Shown piece by piece: positions 1 to 5,447 of a DNA stretch of 5,447 bases. The stretch comes from Bacillota bacterium (lineage in GTDB: Bacteria > Bacillota > Dethiobacteria > DTU022), in contig JAAZPS010000044.1 in the NCBI GenBank assembly GCA_012797095.1, positions 1 to 5,447 of the forward strand. Direction: 5' to 3'. The notes below the pieces were generated by a model. That model was not told the origin of the DNA, did no database searches, and was given only the letters and a program-made list of their open reading frames with translations. Every line of letters begins with the position of its first letter. Positions within the stretch are counted from its first letter, which is position 1. Made by a program: the position numbers and the translations under genes.

Positions 1-858
1 GATCCCCATCTGGGGACGGCGAACCCGGCCGTCTCTCTTTAAATCATGAGCAACCCGTTTCACCGTATTGCTGGGAATGGCCAGGCCGATCCCCTCCGCT
101 TCGCTGATCTTGGCCGAATTGATCCCGATCACCTCGCCGCGCAGGTTGATCAGCGGCCCGCCGCTGTTGCCATGATTGATCACCGCATCGGTTTGAATGT
201 AGGTGTAGGCATACTGGCTCTGCGATGCTCTCACCTCGCGTTCCAGGGCGCTGATGATCCCCCGGGTAACCGTATGTTTGAGAAAACCCAGCGGATTCCC
301 GGCAGCGAGCACCGTCTCACCGGCCCGGACCTCATCCGAATCGCCCAGGCCGATACAGGGGAGCTCCTGCTGCTCGATCTTCAGAAGTGCCAGATCGGTC
401 AGGCGATCCTCGCCGACCACAGCAGCTTCAAAACTCCGTGAATCGGCGGTCAGCACGACGATCTGGGCGGCCCCGTCGATGACATGTTGATTGGTCATGA
501 TATAACCGTCCTCGGTGATAATGACCCCCGAGCCGCTGCCGCTCTGCACCAGCACGTTTCGGCCGAGATAGGAGCCGGGAACATAGCAGTTCACCGCCAC
601 CACCGCAGGCATTACCCGGCTGACCACCTCCACAACGGCCAGATCTTCTTCATGCGGCGGGGGCAGCGCCGGTTCCTCTCCTTCAAGCGGTCCCTGGTTG
701 TTCCGGGGATCTTCCGGGGTGGCCCCCCCGCCGGACGGAAGGAAATAGGTCAGCAGCGCCCCGACCAGCACCCCGCAAAAACCGATCACGAACAGCGTCC
801 ACAATGGAGCGGTGCGGCGGCCGCGCTCAAAGCGGCCGCGATTGTTTTCGAATTCCAT
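1..858 (-). CDS. htrA: HtrA/DegP-family membrane-anchored serine protease (3' end outside window)
   Basis: Trypsin-like envelope protease/chaperone that degrades or refolds misfolded exported proteins. I translated 286 residues from the ATG at 858; the frame is still open at position 1. An Arg-rich cytoplasmic N-terminus (residues 1-17) is followed by one membrane segment (about 19-40), then a Pro/Gly/acid-rich linker (about 41-73) and the protease domain (about 75-270). The catalytic triad is intact: His125 in TNQHVIDGA, Asp155 in LTDLALLKI and Ser232 in HGNSGGPL. The frame reaches the start of the expected PDZ domain (RPQMGI, where the family usually has a motif like RPxLGI). The PDZ domain itself lies outside the window. 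The start is supported by an AAAAGGGGG ribosome binding site 8 nt upstream. It follows the phosphatase gene by 20 nt and is the last visible gene of the operon, the place htrC/yycK holds in the Bacillus wal operon. The family is very secure; the exact ortholog (HtrA, HtrB or HtrC) is not resolvable here. Confidence 0.95.
   Translation of the reverse strand, partial: MEFENNRGRFERGRRTAPLWTLFVIGFCGVLVGALLTYFLPSGGGATPEDPRNNQGPLEGEEPALPPPHEEDLAVVEVVSRVMPAVVAVNCYVPGSYLGRNVLVQSGSGSGVIITEDGYIMTNQHVIDGAAQIVVLTADSRSFEAAVVGEDRLTDLALLKIEQQELPCIGLGDSDEVRAGETVLAAGNPLGFLKHTVTRGIISALEREVRASQSQYAYTYIQTDAVINHGNSGGPLINLRGEVIGINSAKISEAEGIGLAIPSNTVKRVAHDLKRDGRVRRPQMGI
817..839 (-). repeat. Duplicated GCGGCCGC palindrome, possible hairpin near the htrA start
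   Basis: The self-complementary octamer GCGGCCGC occurs at 817-824 and again at 832-839, 15 bp apart (exactly five codons). It encodes the reiterated Arg-Gly-Arg residues at positions 7-15 of HtrA (RGRFERGRR). In the mRNA the two copies can pair as an 8-bp all-GC stem with a 7-nt loop, beginning 17 nt after the start codon. The repeat is seen directly; any effect on translation is inference. Confidence 0.55.
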
Positions 859-866
859 GGCACAGG

Positions 867-875
867 CCCCCTTTT
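867..875 (-). promoter_or_regulatory. Ribosome binding site of htrA
   Basis: The minus strand reads AAAAGGGGG, 8 nt before the ATG at 858. This resembles the AAGGAGG consensus and lies wholly in the 20-nt gap after the phosphatase stop codon, so htrA can be initiated independently of the upstream gene. The site fixes the chosen start. Confidence 0.7.
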
Positions 876-878
876 GCT

Positions 879-1529
879 TTATTCTACCCGGATGCGGCCC
901 TCCCGTAAAGCAGATCCGCAAACCTCGAGGTGAGCGGTATCATTGAACAGAACCAGGTTGAAGCGCCGGTCCGGAAGGTATTGGAGAAGCGATAGGGAGG
1001 CCGGGGCCGGGGCATAGGGCCAGCGTTGTCTCGAGGAAAGTCCGAGGGCGCCGGCGATGAAAGCGTTGAGCAGCCGGCCGTGACTGACCAGAAGAGCCCG
1101 GCGGGGGGCGCCGTGCTTCCGCTCAATCTTCCGCCGCAGGGCTCTGGTCCGGGCGAGCAGCCTGCGTTCACCTTCACCACCCGAACGGAGCGCTCTGAGC
1201 CTGGTGCCGTCGGGATAGAACAGAAACGGATAGACCGCCTTGAGTTCGCAGCGCCGGAGCCCCTCCGCAAACCCCCAGGAACATTCACGCAGCAAGGGTT
1301 CCCCGAGTGGCTCCTGCTCAATTGCCCGGGAAATAATCGCCGCCGTTTCCCAGGCTCGCTCGAGGTCGCTGCTGAGAAAGAGATCGAACCTGCCCGCCTC
1401 TCCCAGCCGCTGCCCCAGCAGCGCTGCCTCACGGCGTCCCTTCTCGTTGAGCGGCACATCCAACCGCCCCTGGAGCCACCCCTCCTCATTGGCTGCGGTT
1501 CTCCCGTGGCGAACCAACCAAAGCTCCAT
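879..1529 (-). CDS. Histidine phosphatase superfamily protein (phosphoglycerate mutase-like)
   Basis: A 216-residue branch-1 histidine phosphatase, normal length for this family. The phospho-acceptor motif LVRHGRT is at residues 5-11, with catalytic His8 and phosphate-binding Arg7. It is followed by the family signature QGRLDVPLNEKG (20-31), SSDLERAWETA (53-63, with conserved Arg58), the acid/base Glu82 in LRECSWG, and the second catalytic His150 in LVSHGRLLNAF. The catalytic set is therefore complete, and activity on a phosphoester is expected. The usual GxWEG element after Glu82 is changed to SWGFAEG, so annotation as a true glycolytic mutase is unlikely. Family members include GpmB/PhoE-type broad phosphatases and CobC; no cobalamin genes are nearby. 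SixA-type phosphohistidine phosphatases are shorter. The ATG lies 1 nt after the murA stop codon (TGAGATG) without a strong ribosome binding site, suggesting translational coupling to murA. There is no signal peptide or membrane segment, so the protein is cytoplasmic. The substrate is unknown. Confidence 0.92.
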   Translation of the reverse strand: MELWLVRHGRTAANEEGWLQGRLDVPLNEKGRREAALLGQRLGEAGRFDLFLSSDLERAWETAAIISRAIEQEPLGEPLLRECSWGFAEGLRRCELKAVYPFLFYPDGTRLRALRSGGEGERRLLARTRALRRKIERKHGAPRRALLVSHGRLLNAFIAGALGLSSRQRWPYAPAPASLSLLQYLPDRRFNLVLFNDTAHLEVCGSALREGRIRVE

Positions 1530-1530
1530 C

Positions 1531-2820
1531 TCAGCCCGGATCGCCCGTCGCTTTGGAGGAGCCCCGGAGCTGCTGCGGTTTGATCTGCGCCCCCAGCGAG
1601 TTCAACTTCTCGGCAATGTTTTCATAACCGCGGTAGATATGATCCACCTCGCCGAGCACAGTCTCCCCCTCCGCAATGAGGCCCGCTACCAGCAGCGCTG
1701 CCCCGGCCCGCAGATCTGTGGCCGCCACCGGTGCTCCCGAGAGAGGGAGTCCTCCGTCGATCACGGCAGCGCGCCCTTCAACCTTGATCTGGGCGCCCAT
1801 CTTCTCCAGCTCATCCACATGTCGGAAGCGATTTTCAAAGACATTCTCGGTGATCACGCTGGTCCCGGGAGCTGCTGTCAGCAGGACCATCCCCAGGGGC
1901 TGCAGATCCGTGGGGAAGCCCGGGTAGGGAAATGTTTTCAGATCGGAGGGAATCAGCGGACCGTTCCGGGAAACGGTGATCTGCTCGGGCTCCACCTCTA
2001 TCTCCACACCCATCTCTCTCAACTTGGCCGTAACCGCCTCCAGATGCTTGGGGATCACCTCTCCAACCGTTACTGCACCGCCCGCCGCGGCCGCGGCAAG
2101 CATATAGGTACCCGCCTCGATCCGGTCGGGGATGATCATATGCTCGGCCCCACCAAGCTTCTTCACCCCGTCGATCTTGATCACATCGGTCCCGGCACCT
2201 TTCACCACCGCCCCGAGGGCATTCAGCATATTGGCCAGATCGACAATCTCCGGTTCCTTGGCCACATTTTCCAGAACGGTACGCCCCTCGGCGAGCACGG
2301 CTGCCAGCATCAGGTTGACCGTAGCCCCGACGCTGACCACATCCAGATAGATATGCGCTCCGATAAGCTTGCCTGCAGTCAGATTGATCAGGCCGTGCTC
2401 GATCCGGCAATCGGCTCCCAGAGCGGTAAAACCCTTCAGATGCTGGTCAATGGGGCGCGGCCCAAGATCGCAGCCTCCGGGAACCGGCACTGCAGCCTTG
2501 CCGAAACGACCCAGGAGGCTGCCCATCAGGTAAGAGGAAGCTCTGATCTGCTGCACCAGAGAATACGGCGGCGAAAATCCACGCAGCCCCGATGGATAGA
2601 AATCCAGAGAATTGCGCCCCCGGCGGCGAATGGTCATCCCCAGATCCTCAACAATACGCAGCATCGTCCGCACATCGATGATATCGGGCACATTGTACAG
2701 GGAAACCTTTTCGGAGGCCATCAGAACTGCCGGCAAGATGGCCAGGGCTGCATTCTTGGCCCCGCTTATCCTCACCCGCCCCTCCAGCCTGTTTCCTCCG
2801 CGCACTATCAATTTTTGCAC
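1531..2820 (-). CDS. murA: UDP-N-acetylglucosamine 1-carboxyvinyltransferase (MurA)
   Basis: Cytoplasmic enzyme that transfers enolpyruvate from phosphoenolpyruvate to UDP-GlcNAc, the first committed step of peptidoglycan synthesis and the fosfomycin target. I favour the GTG start at 2820 (429 aa): it has GGGAG 8 nt upstream and gives VQKLIVRGG, in register with the usual MurA N-terminus. An ATG at 2835, overlapping the yycI stop as TGATG, would add five residues. With the GTG numbering the active-site residues fall close to textbook positions: Lys22 and Asn23 in ISGAKNAA, Arg93 in RASSYLMG, catalytic Cys117 in PGGCDLGPRPID, and Asp305 in FPTDLQPLG. VSVGATVNLMLAA (near 162-174) is also characteristic. 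Cys is retained, so there is no Cys-to-Asp fosfomycin-resistance substitution. The C-terminal tail after LGAQIK is slightly longer than usual (about 14 Gly/Ser/Lys-containing residues). Whether this is the main or a second MurA copy cannot be told here. Its place inside a wal operon ties wall-precursor supply to WalRK. Confidence 0.96.
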   Translation of the reverse strand: MQKLIVRGGNRLEGRVRISGAKNAALAILPAVLMASEKVSLYNVPDIIDVRTMLRIVEDLGMTIRRRGRNSLDFYPSGLRGFSPPYSLVQQIRASSYLMGSLLGRFGKAAVPVPGGCDLGPRPIDQHLKGFTALGADCRIEHGLINLTAGKLIGAHIYLDVVSVGATVNLMLAAVLAEGRTVLENVAKEPEIVDLANMLNALGAVVKGAGTDVIKIDGVKKLGGAEHMIIPDRIEAGTYMLAAAAAGGAVTVGEVIPKHLEAVTAKLREMGVEIEVEPEQITVSRNGPLIPSDLKTFPYPGFPTDLQPLGMVLLTAAPGTSVITENVFENRFRHVDELEKMGAQIKVEGRAAVIDGGLPLSGAPVAATDLRAGAALLVAGLIAEGETVLGEVDHIYRGYENIAEKLNSLGAQIKPQQLRGSSKATGDPG

Positions 2821-2828
2821 TTCATCTT

Positions 2829-2833
2829 CTCCC
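2829..2833 (-). promoter_or_regulatory. Ribosome binding site deciding the murA start
   Basis: The minus strand reads GGGAG, 8 nt before the GTG at 2820. The rival ATG at 2835 has no good ribosome binding site upstream, only purine-rich GGAACCGGAA within the yycI end. The site therefore argues for initiation at GTG, with the alternative being translational coupling through TGATG. Confidence 0.6.
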
Positions 2834-2834
2834 A

Positions 2835-3707
2835 TCAGTTAGATGATTCCGGTTCCAGGTTGCCGGTAAACGCGTTGATAAAACAGCTTTCCCCGTCATC
2901 AAAGAGAAAGCGCCATACCGGGGGAATCTCCCATCTCTCGGCATCGTACTCCCGGCTGTAAAACCCCAGATCGACCTTGACAATCCGTCGCGAAGGCGAG
3001 CCCGGCCCCAGCAGCTCGCCCAGTCTTGAAAGCGCCCTGGCAGCCGTGATCACCTCCATCTCCCGCTCCTGAAGCGAGCTTTCCGGTTGGAGCAGGTATC
3101 CTTCTATCTCTACCAGAACATTGTTTTCCACAACCGCTTTCAGGTAACCGCTGAATAGAAGCATCCCCTCGTAGCTCTGCAGATAATAGAAATTCGTCTT
3201 CTCCCCCGTGCGTTCCAGGCGATCGTAACAGATCCCCGCCGGGGCCAGCTCCCTGTCCAGAAGATAGCGCTCGAGCAGCGCTGCCGTCTCTGCCGGCTCA
3301 CCCGCTGCAGCGGCCCCCCCGGCGAAAGAGACCCCCGGGGTCAGGGTAACCCGGACCAGCCCTCCCGGAAAGACCCTTAAAAGTGCTTCCCCGCCCTCGT
3401 GGAGCGGCGGAGCGCCCGCGCTCTCCGGAGGTACTGCCGCCGCAGCGTAAAGTTCGCGCGCCCTCTGCTCCAGCATCGCCGAGGGAGAGACTGTCAAAAA
3501 GGAACTTTTTCGGGTCCCGCCGTCGAGTTTGGCCTCCAGGATATAGCCGCTTTCGGCAAGCTGCTCCTCGATATGGCGCCATTCCTTGCCGGTAACTTTC
3601 AGGCGGGACGATTGACGCAGGCTATCGCCGAAAAGGTGATAGCAGAGCAAAAGGTTCAACCCGAGAAACGCAAAGATCAGGATCGTCTTGGCCCGGCCTA
3701 TATTCAC
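2835..3707 (-). CDS. yycI: WalK regulatory membrane protein YycI (WalI)
   Basis: Partner of YycH that contacts the WalK kinase through its membrane helix and modulates its activity; most of the protein lies outside the membrane. It has 290 residues from the GTG at 3707. The short N-terminus (MNIGRAKTIL with GTG read as Met) is followed by one hydrophobic helix (about 8-26), matching the register of the YycI family start (a few residues, then a K-T-I hydrophobic run). The middle (about 85-145) is rich in Ala, Gly and Pro. The C-terminus ends with the family-type motif PPVWRFLFDDGESCFINAFTG (about 262-282, 'PxWR...G...xNAxTG'). The GTG start overlaps the yycH stop as GTGA and has GGAGGG 9 nt upstream; an ATG at 3716 directly abuts that site and is a less likely start. 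It lies between yycH and murA. Family assignment rests on context, topology and the C-terminal motif; overall sequence conservation in this family is low. Confidence 0.9.
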   Translation of the reverse strand: MNIGRAKTILIFAFLGLNLLLCYHLFGDSLRQSSRLKVTGKEWRHIEEQLAESGYILEAKLDGGTRKSSFLTVSPSAMLEQRARELYAAAAVPPESAGAPPLHEGGEALLRVFPGGLVRVTLTPGVSFAGGAAAAGEPAETAALLERYLLDRELAPAGICYDRLERTGEKTNFYYLQSYEGMLLFSGYLKAVVENNVLVEIEGYLLQPESSLQEREMEVITAARALSRLGELLGPGSPSRRIVKVDLGFYSREYDAERWEIPPVWRFLFDDGESCFINAFTGNLEPESSN

Positions 3708-5020
3708 GGCTCCCATCCCTCCGGAGCAACAAGTTCTTCTGTCTTCAGCAGCAGCTCCCGGCCGTCCAGAAAGATGCGCCAGACCGGGACCGCCTCCTCC
3801 CCCTCCGGATAATAGGCCAGCTCCATCCCCTCCAGCAGCGGCCCATCCATATTCTCCCTGTCCAGCATCATCACCGCCGCCTCAAGGGCTTTTCGAAATT
3901 CCGCCACTGCCACCGCCTCCCCCCGTTCATCGAGAGGCTCGAAAAGGTTGCGCCGGTAGCTTTGCAGGCCGCCGTGATGATAGCGCATCACCACACCACA
4001 ATCGCCCAGAAGGGGATAACCGTCCAGGTAGCTGCACCACCGGGCCCGGTAAAATTCTCCGGCATGCTCCTCCTGGTCCTCCCTGAGCAGGCTCTGCAGG
4101 CGCAAATTCTTCACCCAGCCGCCGTGATAACTGATCAATTTGCCTGCTGTCAGCAAAGCCTCGCTATAGCCCAGACCGGCATTTTTCTGCTCTAGCCGGG
4201 GATGCGAGTAATCCAGGCCCCTTCCCAGGCGCAGCCCCTGCTCTCCGTCAGTGTAGATCAATCCACCGTCCCTCTCCTTGATTTCGCGAACCAGGTTGCG
4301 ATTGATGAAAAAAGTTTTCAGCAGCAGCTCCCGGTCCAGCTGCTCCGGGGTTAACCCCAGCCGCTCCAGGGATGAAACCCCTACCGGCACATATACGGGA
4401 GCGTTCAAGATAACCCGGTTTCCCCGGGGAAGGGCCAGCTCTCCCGCCGGCAGCTGTTCGCAAAGCTGCTCTTTGGCCGGAACAAAGTGGTCCTGAAAAT
4501 GGGCCAGTTTCGCACTCCAACCCGACGGGAGCAGCAGAACAGAGGGGTCGGCCGCCCCAATCTCCAGCCTTGCCCAGCAGCGATCCCCCAACCTCCAGAG
4601 CTCCATCCCGGAGAGCTCCCCGCTGCGTCCGCCCTTCAGCCAGATGCTCTCCTGCCCCAGCGGCAGGAACGGTTCAAACTGCAGCACAAGGCACCGCTCC
4701 GCCTCCCGGGGCAGCTCCTCCGTATAGTAATAATACCCCGGTTCGGCCAGATCCTGCAACATTGCCGAGATCTCCTGCCAGAAATGGCTGAACTCGGGAG
4801 CACCGGTAAGGATCCGGTAGCACTGTCCGCGGATGTACAGATAGATCCCTTCGGGGACAATCATCCCGGAGAGCTGCCGGGGTTCTTCAAAATAGACCGG
4901 TTCATAGCCATTTTCCGGGATCATCTCCGCTGGAGGCCGGCCAAACCAGAGCTGCTGGGTCAGAAAGAGGCTGCAGAGCACCAGCAGGAAAAGCAAGCCG
5001 CTTTTAATCTGTTCTCTCAC
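3704..5020 (-). CDS. yycH: WalK regulatory membrane protein YycH (WalH)
   Basis: Membrane-anchored modulator that works with YycI on the WalK sensor kinase; in B. subtilis the pair restrains WalK, in S. aureus it activates it. It has 438 residues from the GTG at 5020. The N-terminus (MREQIKSG with GTG as Met) leads into one membrane helix (about 8-26), followed by a large extracellular region, normal for the family. Recognisable parts are FFINRNLVREIKERDG...IYTDGEQGLRL (about 237-265), very like the YycH domain motif, and the C-terminal VPVWRIFLDGRE (411-422). The frame stays open upstream to an ATG at 5260, but that stretch overlaps the kinase ATP-binding domain and is low-complexity Pro/Gly/Arg, so I reject it. 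The chosen start has GGGAG 5 nt upstream, and the gene overlaps the kinase end by 17 nt. No lipobox is present: the Cys at residue 16 is preceded by Leu. Family assignment is strong because the kinase lies directly upstream and yycI directly downstream. Confidence 0.93.
   Translation of the reverse strand: MREQIKSGLLFLLVLCSLFLTQQLWFGRPPAEMIPENGYEPVYFEEPRQLSGMIVPEGIYLYIRGQCYRILTGAPEFSHFWQEISAMLQDLAEPGYYYYTEELPREAERCLVLQFEPFLPLGQESIWLKGGRSGELSGMELWRLGDRCWARLEIGAADPSVLLLPSGWSAKLAHFQDHFVPAKEQLCEQLPAGELALPRGNRVILNAPVYVPVGVSSLERLGLTPEQLDRELLLKTFFINRNLVREIKERDGGLIYTDGEQGLRLGRGLDYSHPRLEQKNAGLGYSEALLTAGKLISYHGGWVKNLRLQSLLREDQEEHAGEFYRARWCSYLDGYPLLGDCGVVMRYHHGGLQSYRRNLFEPLDERGEAVAVAEFRKALEAAVMMLDRENMDGPLLEGMELAYYPEGEEAVPVWRIFLDGRELLLKTEELVAPEGWEP
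3717..3722 (-). promoter_or_regulatory. Ribosome binding site deciding the yycI start
   Basis: The minus strand reads GGAGGG within the last codons of yycH. It sits 9 nt before the GTG at 3707, but touches the ATG at 3716 with no spacer. Spacing therefore favours the GTG, which forms a GTGA overlap with the yycH stop codon. Confidence 0.65.
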
Positions 5021-5447
5021 CGCTGCTCCCACCTTTCCCTGAAGTGGCAACGGGCAGGGTGAACCAGGCCCTGGTCCCCTTCCCGAGGGCGCTCTCCAAC
5101 CCGATCTCCCCACCATGCGCCTCGACAACTCGCCGGGCAATGGGCAGGCCGAGACCGGTGCCCCCGTAATCGCGGCTGCGGGTTTTCTCCACCCGGTAAA
5201 AACGTTCAAATATTCTTTCCAGATCAGCCTCCGGTATTCCGGGACCGCTGTCTTCAACAAAGATCTTCAACCGGCCCGCCTCCACCGCTTCCTCCGCACC
5301 GACCCTGATCTTTCCGCCGGCAGGGCTATATTTAAACGCATTGTTGAGCAGATTCAAAAAGACACGCATGATCTTTTCGCGGTCGATCCAGACCGGGGGC
5401 AGCTGCGGCGGTATGGCCAGCTCGACCGTTGAATGCTCAAACCCGGC
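5004..5447 (-). CDS. walK: WalK/VicK-type sensor histidine kinase, C-terminal ATP-binding domain only
   Basis: The last 147 residues of a two-component sensor kinase; the N-terminal part is beyond the window edge. The HATPase domain shows all ATP-binding boxes in order (numbered from the window edge): N box NLLNNAFKYSP (32-42), G1 box DSGPGIP (66-72), F box IFERFYRVEKTRSR (79-92) and G2 box GGTGLGLPIAR (95-105). The domain closes with GTRAWFTLP, then a short polar tail, and the stop codon is at 5004-5006. The sensor, HAMP, PAS and His-phosphorylation regions are not visible. The boxes alone identify only an OmpR-partner-type kinase. Naming it WalK rests on yycH and yycI following directly, an arrangement diagnostic of the WalRK operon in Bacillota. 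WalK phosphorylates WalR to control peptidoglycan hydrolases and wall turnover. Pro in GLGLPIAR replaces the commoner Ala and is tolerated in the family. Confidence 0.93.
   Translation of the reverse strand, partial: AGFEHSTVELAIPPQLPPVWIDREKIMRVFLNLLNNAFKYSPAGGKIRVGAEEAVEAGRLKIFVEDSGPGIPEADLERIFERFYRVEKTRSRDYGGTGLGLPIARRVVEAHGGEIGLESALGKGTRAWFTLPVATSGKGGSSGERTD
5026..5030 (-). promoter_or_regulatory. Ribosome binding site of yycH
   Basis: The minus strand reads GGGAG, 5 nt before the GTG at 5020 and inside the kinase C-terminal codons. A second in-frame GTG at 5032 would add four residues but overlaps this site at its third base. The site supports the short, family-like N-terminus and rejects the long upstream extension of the frame. 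Confidence 0.6.

Noticed and set aside
859..881. A terminator or promoter between the phosphatase and htrA.
   Set aside because: The gap is only 20 nt and holds a ribosome binding site. There is no stem followed by a T-run and no -35/-10 pair visible.
46..933. Plus-strand open frames at 46-441 and 484-933.
   Set aside because: They are antisense to htrA, whose catalytic triad and membrane anchor are clear on the minus strand. No ribosome binding site or domain supports them.
1240..2961. A long plus-strand open frame of 573 codons.
   Set aside because: It lies antisense to murA and parts of its neighbours. Its translation is rich in His, Gln, Ser and Arg with no recognisable domain. The minus-strand genes have full family motifs, and long antisense frames are common opposite GC-rich coding DNA.
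3688..4086. A proline-rich plus-strand frame of 132 codons.
   Set aside because: The Pro runs are the reverse reading of Gly/Glu-rich codons of yycH. It has no known motif and no independent support.
4900..5020. A possible lipoprotein signal in YycH (Cys16 within the hydrophobic segment), with similar Cys residues in the YycI and HtrA helices.
   Set aside because: The residue before Cys is Leu (YycH, YycI) or Phe (HtrA), not the Gly/Ala/Ser required by a lipobox. The Cys lies inside the membrane helix rather than at its end.
5021..5260. An 80-residue N-terminal extension of YycH from an ATG at 5260.
   Set aside because: It overlaps the kinase ATP-binding domain (F and G2 boxes) in another frame, is low-complexity Pro/Gly/Arg, and would put the membrane helix far inside the protein. 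The GTG at 5020 with GGGAG upstream fits the family.

Overview
The window is a single, tightly packed, minus-strand block of six genes. I see no stretch over 20 nt without a gene, and no rRNA, tRNA, CRISPR array, insertion sequence or convincing terminator. Reading in the direction of transcription (from 5447 down to 1), the order is: the 3' end of a WalK/VicK-type sensor histidine kinase; yycH (walH); yycI (walI); murA; a histidine-phosphatase (phosphoglycerate mutase-like) gene; and an HtrA/DegP-type membrane-anchored serine protease that runs off the end of the window.

The kinase-yycH-yycI order, ending in an HtrA protease, is the hallmark of the WalRK (YycFG) cell-wall homeostasis operon of Bacillota. 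The DNA is GC-rich (roughly 58-60% by eye). Together these suggest a GC-rich, probably clostridial-type member of the Bacillota. The exact lineage cannot be fixed from this window. The response regulator walR would be expected just upstream of the kinase, beyond position 5447.

The genes are translationally linked. The kinase and yycH overlap by 17 nt, and yycH and yycI overlap by 4 nt (GTGA) if the better-supported GTG start is used. yycI and murA are separated by 14 nt, or overlap by 1 nt if an upstream ATG is used. murA and the phosphatase are 1 nt apart, and the phosphatase and htrA are 20 nt apart. Three genes (yycH, yycI, murA) appear to start at GTG, each with a well-placed GGAG-type ribosome binding site. 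One transcript probably carries them all, although the promoter lies outside the window.

Functionally, WalK senses the envelope state, and YycH and YycI are single-pass membrane proteins that modulate WalK. MurA makes the first committed peptidoglycan precursor, and HtrA handles damaged exported proteins. The least ordinary point is the murA-phosphatase pair sitting between yycI and htrA, where Bacillus-type operons carry the metallo-beta-lactamase-fold gene yycJ (walJ). I found no wholly unknown system; the interest lies in this operon rearrangement, an altered phosphatase active-site motif and a GC-rich hairpin at the start of htrA.
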